DNA of 64,000 nt from [Eubacterium] yurii subsp. margaretiae ATCC 43715 (GCA_000146855.1 GL405246.1:1482158-1546157), one strand, 5' to 3'. Positions 49,050-58,387 are shown, numbered from the stretch's first letter. The notes: a model not told the origin generated them from the letters alone. Numbers and translations are program-made.

Positions 49050-49904
49050 TCAATTAAGTTCATCATCTTCAATATCATCAGTTGTTATCTCATTATTTTC
49101 ATCTGTAGCATCTTTATCTTCAAAATTTTCAACTTCCGGACTTTCATTTTCTCCGTTACTATTGGATTCAGAGAAGAAGTCCTCGTCATCATCTTCTTCA
49201 AAATTTTCTAATTCTTTTTCTTCTTTCTTTTTTAGAACCTTAAAGTAATATCCGCCTCCCAACACTCCTGATACAACAGCTATAAGTAGCAAATATGTTC
49301 CTGTATCACTCTTTTGATTATCTTTTTCTTCCTTTACTTCTTCTTTCACCTCTTGTTTTACAGGTTCTACTTTTACAACTTCTTTCTGTTTTTCCTTAAT
49401 TTCTACCATATTTAGTAAATCATCTTCTGAAACCTCTGTAAGTAGCATTACATTTTCTCCCTTTTCATCGTGATTTATGATTAGATGAAAGGTCTTGCCA
49501 CTCTTAGTCTTAAAGCTTACAAATTGCCTTGCATCTGCAGAATATTTATCTGTCTGTTCTCCGTTACTACCATGATAGATAGGGTACTTTTTATTTGTAT
49601 TATCAACATTTTCTATTAGCGTTGCCTTTGAGTTTGACGGAGTTGTGGGTATACCTTTATTCCCCCCTATATTTTGCTTGTTATTAATATTTGAATCTTT
49701 TGGTGGTTCTTTAGCATTTAACTTATTGGGATACCTTATTTCAATATCTTTATTTTCCTCCCTTTCTTTTTCAATAATTTTTGTAATTATTGGTTTTTCT
49801 TCCTGTATATCATCTCCTTGGGCAAATACATTTATAGTGTAAAATATGTTTAACACAAGGCATATAAGCATGGTAATGATTAATTTTATCTTAGTAATTC
49901 TCAT
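49050..49904 (-). CDS. DUF4366 (CD1107-family) membrane protein
   Basis: The protein has about 284 residues. It has a signal peptide (MRITKIKL, hydrophobic core, cleavage near VFAQG), a proline- and asparagine-rich linker, then the DUF4366 core (ADARQFVSFKTKSGKTFHLI, followed by NHDEKGENVMLLTEVSE). A membrane anchor (about 200-220, LLLIAVVSGVLGGGYYF) and a strongly acidic cytoplasmic tail follow. This family is a constant part of Tn1549-like transfer modules and is thought to belong to the surface side of the channel. The ATG at 49904 is chosen because GAGGAG lies seven bases upstream; it overlaps the DUF4315 gene by 14 bases. Confidence 0.88.
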   Translation of the reverse strand: MRITKIKLIITMLICLVLNIFYTINVFAQGDDIQEEKPIITKIIEKEREENKDIEIRYPNKLNAKEPPKDSNINNKQNIGGNKGIPTTPSNSKATLIENVDNTNKKYPIYHGSNGEQTDKYSADARQFVSFKTKSGKTFHLIINHDEKGENVMLLTEVSEDDLLNMVEIKEKQKEVVKVEPVKQEVKEEVKEEKDNQKSDTGTYLLLIAVVSGVLGGGYYFKVLKKKEEKELENFEEDDDEDFFSESNSNGENESPEVENFEDKDATDENNEITTDDIEDDELN

Positions 49905-50178
49905 CTTTATTCTCCTCATTTTCATTATTATTTTGATTGATTAAAGTTGTTGTTTCTTGTATTTCATAATCAGATTTTTTTACTTCCACTTGCTTTTTCC
50001 TAAATTTTGACATTAAGTCTTTTATAGTTATGTTGTTTTTTCTGCAAATGGCAATAATCTCCTCATTTTCAAGTTCTTCCTCCCTAATAAATAAAGGCTC
50101 CAATTCTTCATCAATCTGAGCCTTCTTAGTTTTTAACTTCTTTATTTTATTTTTTACTGTTGTAAGTTCTTTTTTCAC
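49891..50178 (-). CDS. DUF4315-family small ICE protein
   Basis: The protein has 95 residues. The first 50 are a charged helix (KKELTTVKNKIKKLKTKKAQ), followed by IIAICRKNNITIKDLMSKFR and a polar asparagine- and glutamate-rich tail. This matches DUF4315 proteins found at this place in Tn1549-like modules. Function is unknown. Its stop overlaps the DUF4366 start. Confidence 0.85.
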   Translation of the reverse strand: MKKELTTVKNKIKKLKTKKAQIDEELEPLFIREEELENEEIIAICRKNNITIKDLMSKFRKKQVEVKKSDYEIQETTTLINQNNNENEENKDENY

Positions 50179-50247
50179 ATTTTACCGTCCTTTCTAATGT
50201 TCATACTTTAAATATCTCTACTTCCTATTTACAAATTACTACTATTA

Positions 50248-52527
50248 TTAATTTACTCTACCAAAAGCATAGAAATGTTCTTTCCAATAAGCTGTATTAA
50301 TACTTACAAAGCGTATAGGATTGCCGGCATGTATCATCATTCCATTCCCAGCATAAATGCCCACATGAGAAATAGGACTTCCACTATTATAGGTGTTTTT
50401 AAAGAAGATAATATCTCCTGCCTTTGCTTCACTTGGAGATACAGGACTGCAATAATCTTTGTAAATTCCCCAAGCTGTAGTTCTTGGCATATTCTTTACA
50501 CCTGAATGAGTGAAACTCCAACACACAAATGATGAACAGTCAAAGTTATTCGGCCCATTGGCTCCAAATACATATTTTTTACCTACATGTTTTTCTGCCT
50601 CATTAAATAGTGCCTTAACAGTGCTATCGTCAAAGGCAATACCTGGATTTGAAAAATCAGGATTGTTTACTATTTCAGATAAATCTCTATTTCCACTTCC
50701 AAAGACATCTCCCATATTTCCTTTTGTTGCAAGTAGGGCTTCATAATGTATAACATTGTCCCGATAATCAGAAAATATCTCCCTGATTACAGTATCCATT
50801 TCTCTTTTCTTTAGTGTTACTATGAGTTTCTTATACTCATAAGGTTCTTCATAGGTGTAAGTCTGTCTATTTCCCTTATCATCTATATAAGTTTCAGTTA
50901 CTGTCCTATACCTGATTTCAACTTTTTCTCTATATGACAATTCATACATCTTTGCGAAAAGTTCATTTACTATGCTATTAACTTCACTGGAGTCTTTTAC
51001 TTCTCCATATCTTGAAGTAATGTAGGATAGAAGTTCATGTGTATTATGTCCGATTTGCCCCTCTTTTTCTATGATATACTCATCATATCCTGGGTGATAT
51101 TCTTCTATATTTTCTATCTCATCTTGTAAGCCTTCCTCCAAGTTTTCAAACTGCTGATTGACTTCACTTAGCACATTTTTATCTGAAAGATATGATGTTG
51201 CTAAAACTCCGCTTGTAGAGTTTATCATTCCCGTCATAGATGTGCCTGCGAAGTTAATTAAGAAAATCCCCAAAATAATAAGACCTATGATGATAATCAT
51301 AAGTCCCTTTGCTTTTCGTTCAATTATTTCTTTTAGACTTTTTAAGACATTGACAATTTCTTCTTTAATCCTATCTCTAAGCCTTGATTTGTTTTGCTTT
51401 CTTATTGTATTTTTCATCTGCTTACGCTTTTGAAACTTTTTAAAAGCATTTGCTTTCTTGTATTCATCTGTTTTCTTCAGTTCTTCTTTGGCTTCACGAA
51501 ACTCCAGTTTTGACTTACGCTTTCGTATCTTATAGTCTTTTTTGCTGAGATTGTAGCCTTTTTTGAGCTTTTTGATATTGGAATAGTTTTTTATTCCATG
51601 AAGTAATTTCGAATTGCCATCAGCAATCTTTTCTGCTGCCTCTACCCCTTGATTTTCATCACTTCCATTTGATAGATAATCTCTTACTAACTCACTACCT
51701 TTTGCAAGTCCTGATAAAGCAGATACTTTTATGGCACTACTATTTAGCCTTTGTTTTTCACCTTTAGAAAGCTTATTTCTATATATAGCTTTCTTTGAAT
51801 TTGCACTGCTTTCAAACTCTTCTTTTTGCTTGTCTGCGTTTGAAATGTCATCTTGCTTTCTTGTATAAAGACTTTCGACATAGTTTTTCCTCTTATATAG
51901 TTTCTTTTGAGCCTTATGCTCGCTTATATCACCTCCAGTTATCTCTTGTTTATTAAGTCCGTCCACATCGTAGCTTGACTCAAAATAGTCGCTATCCCTA
52001 AAGTCATTATCATACCTGTCGATTATACCGTCATTATCCAGGTCTTTGCCTAAAGGATCATATATTTCTCCATTTTGACTATATCTTTTCTCAGTTCTTA
52101 CCTCTTTTCTTGTTTTTTCAGCTATTTTTCTCTTTTTTTGTATGTCTATTTTTTCTTTATCTAAGCTAAGTTCTTTATTTTCTCCTATGCTTTTAGACAT
52201 TGATACGATAGAGTTTAGCTCTTTGTTACTTTTTCTTGATACCAAGCTGTCGTTTGTTGTATTTGTGGTGTCTTGAACTTTGCTTATATCATATTCTGTA
52301 TCAATTTTTCTGATATGTCTGCCATTTTTCTTAGAAGTATGTTGTACAGGCTTAGTATCGCAATTTCTCTTGTTTGACTTGTCGTATATCTTGTCTTGAA
52401 ACCTGTCTTTGTCATGGACAATCTTCCCTCTATAATCATCACCATGCTTTAGTTTGGTACTTTCTTCAATATCTATATTTTCCTTACCTAATATTCTTGT
52501 TTCTTCCTTTATTTTCTGCCGTTCCAT
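50248..52527 (-). CDS. C40 peptidase (CD1108-family) transfer-module wall hydrolase
   Basis: The protein has 759 residues. The first 350 are charged and probably disordered. They contain a TSP3-like stretch (DLDNDGIIDRYDND) nearly identical to the tail of the SNF2 protein. A membrane segment lies near 406-427 (GLMIIIIGLIILGIFLINF). The C-terminal NlpC/P60 domain has its catalytic cysteine in NFDCSSFVCW (about 666), histidine in SHVGIYAGN (about 721) and a third polar residue in MMIHAGNP. It should open peptidoglycan for the transfer channel. It lies directly after VirB4, with a 28-base gap. Confidence 0.92.
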   Translation of the reverse strand: MERQKIKEETRILGKENIDIEESTKLKHGDDYRGKIVHDKDRFQDKIYDKSNKRNCDTKPVQHTSKKNGRHIRKIDTEYDISKVQDTTNTTNDSLVSRKSNKELNSIVSMSKSIGENKELSLDKEKIDIQKKRKIAEKTRKEVRTEKRYSQNGEIYDPLGKDLDNDGIIDRYDNDFRDSDYFESSYDVDGLNKQEITGGDISEHKAQKKLYKRKNYVESLYTRKQDDISNADKQKEEFESSANSKKAIYRNKLSKGEKQRLNSSAIKVSALSGLAKGSELVRDYLSNGSDENQGVEAAEKIADGNSKLLHGIKNYSNIKKLKKGYNLSKKDYKIRKRKSKLEFREAKEELKKTDEYKKANAFKKFQKRKQMKNTIRKQNKSRLRDRIKEEIVNVLKSLKEIIERKAKGLMIIIIGLIILGIFLINFAGTSMTGMINSTSGVLATSYLSDKNVLSEVNQQFENLEEGLQDEIENIEEYHPGYDEYIIEKEGQIGHNTHELLSYITSRYGEVKDSSEVNSIVNELFAKMYELSYREKVEIRYRTVTETYIDDKGNRQTYTYEEPYEYKKLIVTLKKREMDTVIREIFSDYRDNVIHYEALLATKGNMGDVFGSGNRDLSEIVNNPDFSNPGIAFDDSTVKALFNEAEKHVGKKYVFGANGPNNFDCSSFVCWSFTHSGVKNMPRTTAWGIYKDYCSPVSPSEAKAGDIIFFKNTYNSGSPISHVGIYAGNGMMIHAGNPIRFVSINTAYWKEHFYAFGRVN

Positions 52528-52555
52528 AAAGTCTTTTTTAGTTTTTTATCATAAG

Positions 52556-54985
52556 CTACCTCACTTCTTCAGGTTTTGTCGTCATCTTCTGATATAAAAT
52601 AGTATCTTTAGGAAACTTATCAATAAATGGAACTATAGTATTTCCAAAAAATAACAATCCCTCACCGTCATTGGAATTAGTGACGTATTTTAATTGTGGC
52701 TTGGATATTTTTAGCTTTCTTGCAAGTATTTCTCTATCTCCGCTTGCTTGATTAAGCATTAGTACAAAGTCTGTATTATCAAAGATATTTTCTATTTCCA
52801 TACTCATCAAAAGATCCTTGACATTTTGAGTAATACCTGTAGGAATACCTCCCCATTTTCTGAAACGCTTCCATATTTCTACGAAATATGCAGCTGTAAG
52901 TTTATCTTTTAAAAGCAGGTGAAACTCATCTATATAGTACCTTGTTGACTTATTTCCTCTATTTAAAGACACCTTATTCCATACTTGATCTTGAATGACA
53001 AGCATTCCAATCTTTTTAAGTTGACTTCCAAGTTCCTTAATATCAAAGCAAAGAAGTTTCTTATTTAAGTCAACATTTGACCTATGATTAAAGACATTTA
53101 AACTTCCGGACACATATATCTCCATCTCCGTCGCAAGTTTTTTCCCTACTTTTTCTTCTTGATTTTTCAACATATCATATAAGTCTTGGAGTATAGGCAT
53201 ATTTTCTTTTATAGGATTTTCAAAATACTTATCATAAATCTTTGGCAAACACCTATCTATTACAGACTTTTCTTCCGCTGTAAGTCCACTACCTCCTACG
53301 ACAAGTTCAAGCATAGACATAATGAAATTTGCCTTATCTTTTAGCGGTGCGTCCCCATCACCATAGTTCATATTTATATCAAGCGGATTAAGATAGTCTT
53401 TTGATTTACTGCTAACCTTGATAACTTCTCCGTCAAATTGTCTTACAAGGTTTCCATATTCTCCCTCTGGATCACAGATAATAACATCATCATCTGTTAC
53501 AAGAATGGCATTTGCTATTTCTCTTTTTGCTGAAAAGGACTTTCCACTTCCAGGTGTTCCAAGTATCAATCCGTTGGGGTTTTTAAGTCTTTTTCTATCT
53601 GCCATAATAAGATTATGACTAAGTGCATTTAGACCATAATAAAGACTATTACTTGAATTGATAAATAGTTCTTCTGTTGTAAACGGCATAAAAACTGCCG
53701 TTGAAGATGAAGTAAGCCCTCTGTTAATCTCAAGTTTATTTACTCCAAGTGGAAGTACACTGATAAAGCCTTGTTCTTGTGAATGGTCAAGTCTTTTAAT
53801 CTTACAGTTATGCTTATTGGCAATGGAACTTATTTGTGCAATAGAGTTTTCAAGTTTTTGTATTGTCTTAGCAAAGTTCATAAAGACAATAGTTACAATG
53901 AACATCCTTTCATCCCTTTTCTGTAAGTCCTTTAAAAGGCTTTTTACATCTTCTCCATAGGTGATTAAGTCTGACGGTAAGATGTCCATATCATAACCCG
54001 ATCTTACCGCCTTTTTATTTTCCTCAATCCTCATCTTATCAATATCAGTATTTTTTCTTTTTACCATCTTAATGGCCTCTGTCTGCTCTATAGCCTTAAT
54101 ATGGAAAGAAATATTGATATTATCATCAATATCTAAAAACTCTGCAAGCATACGATCTGAAAGTTCACTTGCAAGTATTTGAAAATGACTTGTCGCTCCG
54201 ATGAATTTTCCAAACTTAAAGTATCTACTCGGTGTAAAGTTAAACTCGTTTGGGGTAATATATGTCTTTGTACTTTCTTTTCTTTGTAAGTCCTTGTATG
54301 AAAAGGAGAATGTCTTACTTGGATTTAAAATATCATGAAGTACTTTTAATCTTTCTTCTCCTGTAAGACTTTCAGCTCTCACTCCCATACTTTTAAAATT
54401 GGATAATATGTCTATCTCCAGTCTTTCAAGCTTTGAGATTGCCTGTTCCATATTATCTGCCTCTATACCAAAAGTTACATACTTTGATTTTTTTAATCCA
54501 TTATTGCCTTTTAATATTTGACTTTTAAGCATTTCACGAAACTCAAGTCGTATATCATCAAATCCGTCATTTTTATCCGGTATTTGAATTGCTGACTGCA
54601 TTTCTTCGTTTCTTCCAAGTTGATTTATATATGAAAGTTCAATACTTACACTTGGATCAAAAGAATTTAGGAAATTTGCAAACTGATTGAAAATTAAGTC
54701 CCTATCTTCATCTAATACAAGTTGATAGTTAATGTCCTCAAAGATAATACTTTTGTTGAAATGCCTTTCGTCTATCTGGCATATTCCACTTTTTAACATT
54801 CTAAGATATGGAATAGTATCTTCAACTGTATAGCGTTTTGGCTCTTTTTTTAAGATAAGGTTTATAAGTCTGTCTTTATCTTTTTTAATCTTTGTCTTAT
54901 CTTGTTTTAAAGCCTGTTTTTGACTTTTTAATGCCTTTTCGTTTTGCATGAGCTTTAGCTGCTGATTTTTTCTTTTGTTGTTCAA
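52556..54985 (-). CDS. VirB4-like conjugation ATPase
   Basis: The protein has 809 residues. Walker A is GTPGSGKSFSAKRE (about 477), followed by VIICDPEGEYGNLV; Walker B is YYIDEFHLLL (about 683). A late EGLLFFGNTIVPF block is typical of the TraE/VirB4 branch in Firmicute ICEs. It powers channel assembly at the inner face of the membrane. The start is a TTG at 54985, supported by a perfect AAAGGAGG six bases upstream. That site lies inside prgI, so the first 30 codons overlap that gene in another frame. Confidence 0.94.
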   Translation of the reverse strand: MNNKRKNQQLKLMQNEKALKSQKQALKQDKTKIKKDKDRLINLILKKEPKRYTVEDTIPYLRMLKSGICQIDERHFNKSIIFEDINYQLVLDEDRDLIFNQFANFLNSFDPSVSIELSYINQLGRNEEMQSAIQIPDKNDGFDDIRLEFREMLKSQILKGNNGLKKSKYVTFGIEADNMEQAISKLERLEIDILSNFKSMGVRAESLTGEERLKVLHDILNPSKTFSFSYKDLQRKESTKTYITPNEFNFTPSRYFKFGKFIGATSHFQILASELSDRMLAEFLDIDDNINISFHIKAIEQTEAIKMVKRKNTDIDKMRIEENKKAVRSGYDMDILPSDLITYGEDVKSLLKDLQKRDERMFIVTIVFMNFAKTIQKLENSIAQISSIANKHNCKIKRLDHSQEQGFISVLPLGVNKLEINRGLTSSSTAVFMPFTTEELFINSSNSLYYGLNALSHNLIMADRKRLKNPNGLILGTPGSGKSFSAKREIANAILVTDDDVIICDPEGEYGNLVRQFDGEVIKVSSKSKDYLNPLDINMNYGDGDAPLKDKANFIMSMLELVVGGSGLTAEEKSVIDRCLPKIYDKYFENPIKENMPILQDLYDMLKNQEEKVGKKLATEMEIYVSGSLNVFNHRSNVDLNKKLLCFDIKELGSQLKKIGMLVIQDQVWNKVSLNRGNKSTRYYIDEFHLLLKDKLTAAYFVEIWKRFRKWGGIPTGITQNVKDLLMSMEIENIFDNTDFVLMLNQASGDREILARKLKISKPQLKYVTNSNDGEGLLFFGNTIVPFIDKFPKDTILYQKMTTKPEEVR

Positions 54986-55286
54986 GGTAAACCTCCTTTC
55001 TTACACGCTTTTGTGGTTGGTAAAACTTGTGTAAATATACATACTTGAAATACTTCTCAAAGGTCAATCCGTCTTTTTCAAATAGAGTTGCAAAAAATAT
55101 CGGAAGAGTTGATATGATAAGGAATATTATGGCTATATCATTTGGAACAAAGCCTTTAATAAAGATATACACAGGTATTCCAATCATGGCTGCAAAAGTA
55201 AAGCCTATAAGCTGTCTTTGTGTGAGATTTAATGCAACCTTAGTCTTTACTTTATTCAAATCCTTTGGAATAGGTACATACGCCAT
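54897..55286 (-). CDS. prgI: PrgI-family (VirB3-like) membrane protein
   Basis: The protein has 129 residues. It starts MAYVPIPKDLNKVKTKVALN, the PrgI signature, then has two membrane segments (about 28-45 and 48-67). The motif FEKYFKYVYLHKFYQPQKR follows, then a basic tail. VirB3/PrgI proteins anchor VirB4 at the membrane. The last 30 codons overlap the VirB4 start in a different frame, a coupling that fits their physical partnership. Confidence 0.9.
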   Translation of the reverse strand: MAYVPIPKDLNKVKTKVALNLTQRQLIGFTFAAMIGIPVYIFIKGFVPNDIAIIFLIISTLPIFFATLFEKDGLTFEKYFKYVYLHKFYQPQKRVRKEVYLEQQKKKSAAKAHAKRKGIKKSKTGFKTR

Positions 55287-55289
55287 ATC

Positions 55290-55652
55290 TTACCTCCAAT
55301 CTCCATCTATCTTTTTAATCTTAGATATCTGCTCATATACTCTTAAATTTTGACTTTCTTTGTTTTCATCAGTAAGCTTGTCCTTTGATTCTTCTATATT
55401 AGATAGTGCTTCAATATGTTGATAAATACTGCATATTTCATCACTTATCATTGACATTGCAGTATTATTGATTTCGTTATATCTCTCTTGCTTTAGACTT
55501 ATTTCGTTATATTCGTTTCCAATATCTATCACCTTTTCTTCAAGCTCTTCTATTTTTTTGTTATTAGCAATTTTCTCCATGACAATTACAAGCCCTGTTA
55601 CAAGTATTGCAATTATGTTTATTATATTTTTCTTTCTTGTATTTTTGCTCAT
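55290..55652 (-). CDS. Small membrane-anchored coiled-coil protein of the ICE
   Basis: The protein has 120 residues. One membrane segment (IINIIAILVTGLVIVMEKI, about 10-28) is followed by a coiled coil rich in glutamate and lysine (KKIEELEEKVIDIGNEYNE). No family is recognised. The ATG at 55652 has GGAAGAT before it; an earlier start at 55670 would overlap the VirB6-like stop. It sits between the VirB6-like and PrgI genes, so a structural role at the channel is plausible. Confidence 0.65.
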   Translation of the reverse strand: MSKNTRKKNIINIIAILVTGLVIVMEKIANNKKIEELEEKVIDIGNEYNEISLKQERYNEINNTAMSMISDEICSIYQHIEALSNIEESKDKLTDENKESQNLRVYEQISKIKKIDGDWR

Positions 55653-55669
55653 TTTATCTTCCTTTCTCA

Positions 55670-56533
55670 TTAATGTGAGTTCATTACACTCTTAGCAAGA
55701 GTTCCGCTCTTTAACATCATCAGTCCAAGCAAAACTGCATAGCCAAGTATTGAAAATGTACTTGAGTGTATATCACTAATTTTTATGGTCTTAACCAATA
55801 CTGCATATATTCCAAGACAAACCATTAAAAAGAGACCTTGAAAACCTAAGGCGAATAAACCTTTGATATAGTTTGTTCCTATTTGTCCCCATTCTCTGTT
55901 TCCCATAGTTGCAAAAGGTATTGCCGAAACTGATGAATATACATAGATTTCAAACATTCTTCCGTAGACTACTATCATAATAACAACGGATATTCCTTGT
56001 ATTACAATCTTTACTATAGAAGTTTCAAACAAAATCATCATCAATTCTCCAAGTCCCTTGCTTTTTAAAGTATCCATCATCTTTACAATCTGATCTGAGG
56101 TAACGGTAGCAGAGGTGTTTATTACCCCTGCCGCCTTATTTACCATATCTTGTGCAACATCAAAGACTGCCATTGAAAATTCAAAAGCGTGAGATACAAG
56201 CCATACTGCAATCCACATCTTTATGATATATTTGAAAAATTCAAAGCTTTCCGTATCGTTCATATTGTTCTTTTGCATGACTATATTAATAAGCTCTATA
56301 CAAAAGACTGCAGTTATTATTAAGCCAGCTATAGGGATGATGACGCTGTCATTAATACTTTTAATAAAGCTAAACACTTCACCGTTCCACCCCATAGGTG
56401 TCTTTCCTACTTCAGTTGCAATATTATTGACCTGATTGTTAATGTCAAGAAACATCGACTCTAAGTTTGCCTTGATACCTCCGAGCAGAAGTTCTCTAAA
56501 AAATTCTTCTAACTTACCGAAAATATCAAACAT
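55670..56533 (-). CDS. VirB6/TrbL-like channel protein (CD1112-family)
   Basis: The protein has 287 residues with five to six hydrophobic segments (for example SVIIPIAGLIITAVFCIELI and IVIQGISVVIMIVVYGRMF). It has the conserved polar ATMGNREWGQIGTNYIKG motif near residue 210. This is the polytopic inner-membrane component of Tn1549-like type IV systems. GGAG precedes the ATG, 12 bases after the Maff2 stop. Confidence 0.88.
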   Translation of the reverse strand: MFDIFGKLEEFFRELLLGGIKANLESMFLDINNQVNNIATEVGKTPMGWNGEVFSFIKSINDSVIIPIAGLIITAVFCIELINIVMQKNNMNDTESFEFFKYIIKMWIAVWLVSHAFEFSMAVFDVAQDMVNKAAGVINTSATVTSDQIVKMMDTLKSKGLGELMMILFETSIVKIVIQGISVVIMIVVYGRMFEIYVYSSVSAIPFATMGNREWGQIGTNYIKGLFALGFQGLFLMVCLGIYAVLVKTIKISDIHSSTFSILGYAVLLGLMMLKSGTLAKSVMNSH

Positions 56534-56545
56534 AGCTATAACTCC

Positions 56546-56761
56546 TTATTTCAAAACATTTCCAAGTAAAGGAATAAGCTTTAGACCGATTAAGACTATT
56601 CCACCTCCTGCCATAAGCTGCTTTATTCCCTGAGATTTTGCTCCAGGATTGTCATTACCATATCCCTCCATAAGGTTGATAACTCCCCATGCTCCAAGTC
56701 CGGCACCCACTGCCATTACCAATACTTTCAATACTTCTATTGCTTGTGTAAAAAATTCCAT
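56546..56761 (-). CDS. Maff2-family small membrane protein (internal start)
   Basis: The protein has 71 residues with two hydrophobic segments: VLKVLVMAVGAGLGAWGVI, then a glycine-rich linker with YGNDNPGAKSQGIKQL, then GGGIVLIGLKLIPLLG. This is the complete Maff2 family, a VirB2-like small protein of these ICEs. AAGGAGG nine bases before the ATG gives it its own ribosome site, although the same frame is open upstream into an OB-fold domain. Confidence 0.88.
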   Translation of the reverse strand: MEFFTQAIEVLKVLVMAVGAGLGAWGVINLMEGYGNDNPGAKSQGIKQLMAGGGIVLIGLKLIPLLGNVLK

Positions 56762-57073
56762 ATTATTTTTCCTCCTTATTTTTTTGTTTTCAATTTTATT
56801 GTATGACTTCACTACAAAGTTTTTATATGTTTTTTTATCTTTAGTTCTGTTGATGAAATATCCATAGACGTGGATACTATCCCCTTTCAAAAAGTCCTTA
56901 GCTATCTTTGTCTTTTCTCCATAAGCTGAACAATTTATATACTCCTTGCCTTTCCCGTACTTCTTTACAAGGGTAAAATTTACAACTTCAATCTCTTTGT
57001 AGTCCTTTGTAAAACAGTTAAATATAGGTTCTTTAATAAGGTTGGCATTGATATTAATCATTTCTTGTTTCAT
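56546..57073 (-). CDS. OB-fold (SSB-like) domain in frame with Maff2, no stop between
   Basis: From an ATG at 57073 (AAAGGAGAAAAACTAAG upstream) about 100 codons encode an SSB-like OB-fold (INANLIKEPIFNCF, then VVNFTLVKKYGKGKEYINC and DFLKGDSIHVYGYF). The frame then continues through the Maff2 ribosome site as KKIRRKNN and into Maff2 itself. The full frame has 175 residues. Either a fusion protein is made, or the stop of the SSB-like gene was lost and both products arise from the two starts. The OB-fold part resembles the SSB-like protein at 36036-36695. Confidence 0.7.
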   Translation of the reverse strand: MKQEMININANLIKEPIFNCFTKDYKEIEVVNFTLVKKYGKGKEYINCSAYGEKTKIAKDFLKGDSIHVYGYFINRTKDKKTYKNFVVKSYNKIENKKIRRKNNMEFFTQAIEVLKVLVMAVGAGLGAWGVINLMEGYGNDNPGAKSQGIKQLMAGGGIVLIGLKLIPLLGNVLK

Positions 57074-57106
57074 CTTAGTTTTTCTCCTTTTTCTTTTCAA
57101 TAAAAA

Positions 57107-57137
57107 AGCGACTGGACTTATTACTTCTCCAATCGCT
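57107..57137 (-). terminator. Hairpin in the leader of the OB-fold/Maff2 gene
   Basis: Ten-base arms AGCGATTGGA/TCCAGTCGCT (one wobble) are followed on the minus strand by six T, only about 33 bases before the OB-fold start. It should stop or attenuate transcription entering the channel genes. Confidence 0.75.
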
Positions 57138-57220
57138 GATAAATTTAGATTTATTAAATTGTTAATTTTATTAAGTTGGACTTCTTATCCTCATCATATC
57201 TTCTCCTTTTTTGCATAAAA

Positions 57221-57256
57221 AAAGCAGTAAAATCACTTTTATTGACTTACTGCTTT
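57221..57256 (-). terminator. Intrinsic terminator after the FRG gene
   Basis: Perfect 10-base arms AAAGCAGTAA/TTACTGCTTT with a 16-base loop are followed on the minus strand by seven T, directly after the FRG stop codon. Confidence 0.88.
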
Positions 57257-57260
57257 AATT

Positions 57261-58387
57261 CTATACATCTATTCTCAATTCTTTTAGTAATCTTTTTAAA
57301 TTATTTATCTCAGTATATAGACGTTCATTAGAAACTCTGTTTGTTCTATGAACAAATTCATTTCTAAATTTACTTAATCTATTAATTTCATTTAGATTTT
57401 TTTCATACAAATTATTATTCCTACTTACAAGAATTTTTACTCCTTGTAAAAATGATTTGAAATCTGTTGTATGTCTAACTTCTTCTTCTAAAATGTTCCA
57501 CAAAGCTAAAAACTCACCTATTAAATTTTTATCAACAGCTTTATCATCTAAATAGTATTTTTTATCCTTAATAACGTCACAAAGATCTTTCATCTTATCT
57601 TCAATTGGATACAAATTATCTTTACTTATGGGGTTTTCAGAACCCCAAAATTTTTCATTATTCTCAAACTCATAAATTGCTACAATTCTTCTGTTAAAGT
57701 CTAATTCACCTTTGTTAATATCAGAATCAGAAGTAAATTCAGTTTGTACTAAATATCCTTCCTGAAAGAATGGTCTTTTAGAATAGCTACAACTTATACT
57801 TAGCAATCTTATATTCGTAATATAATCTTCAGAATCTACTGAAATTCTTCCTGTTATATATGGAAGTCCTAGTACATAAATATATCCAATATTATCTTTA
57901 TTATCTAATATTGCAAATGAACAAGCTACTTTAAGCGATTGAGTCACATCTAGTAATGGTGTATTACATACTTCATAGTGTTGTAAGATTGCATATTGAA
58001 GTAATTTTATTTTTTTAATTTCTTTTAACTCATCTACATCAATGCAACTATTTTTTTCCAATTCTTTGAGCAATAAGCTTGTTGCGTTTTCTAAAAGTTC
58101 AAATTCAAACTTGATATTTTTCGCATTGTCTGGGCGATATATCGAAGGATATAGCGTAGAATACTTCTTTTTTATAAAATTATTAGTTTGTCCACGATAA
58201 AATAGCATGACATCAGGATTTTTGTATGAAAGCTCAGCTATTTCCATAATCAAATCATGAAATGTTTCAACTTTAATAGTGTTACTCCTTACAAAAGATG
58301 TAACAGTTCTAGAATCTTTTTCAGAAGATGGATATATATCTTTTATTTTTTTGTAAGATTATTATATGTTACTGAATATTCTCTCAT
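57261..58387 (-). CDS. FRG-domain protein, split by a one-base shift in an A7 tract
   Basis: The main frame (57261 to about 58340) encodes an FRG domain with FYRGQ, STLYPSIYR, and LLQHYEVCNTPLLDVTQSL followed by ACSFA, then a C-terminal helical region with NRLSKFRNEFVHR. This frame has no ATG with a ribosome site; only a TTG at 58253 is available. An ATG at 58387 with AAAGGA upstream opens a frame of 14 codons that hits TAA right after an A7 run (58346-58352, minus strand). One extra A would join both into a 375-residue protein. It may be inactivated, phase-variable or slippage-dependent. FRG proteins occur in defence and toxin-like loci; the XRE gene upstream fits this. Confidence 0.75.

Noticed and set aside
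3850..52065. Common origin of the chromosomal TSP3 protein and the DNDG modules in the ICE proteins
   Set aside because: Only the generic DxDxDG pattern is shared; the flanking residues differ, while the two ICE copies match each other closely.
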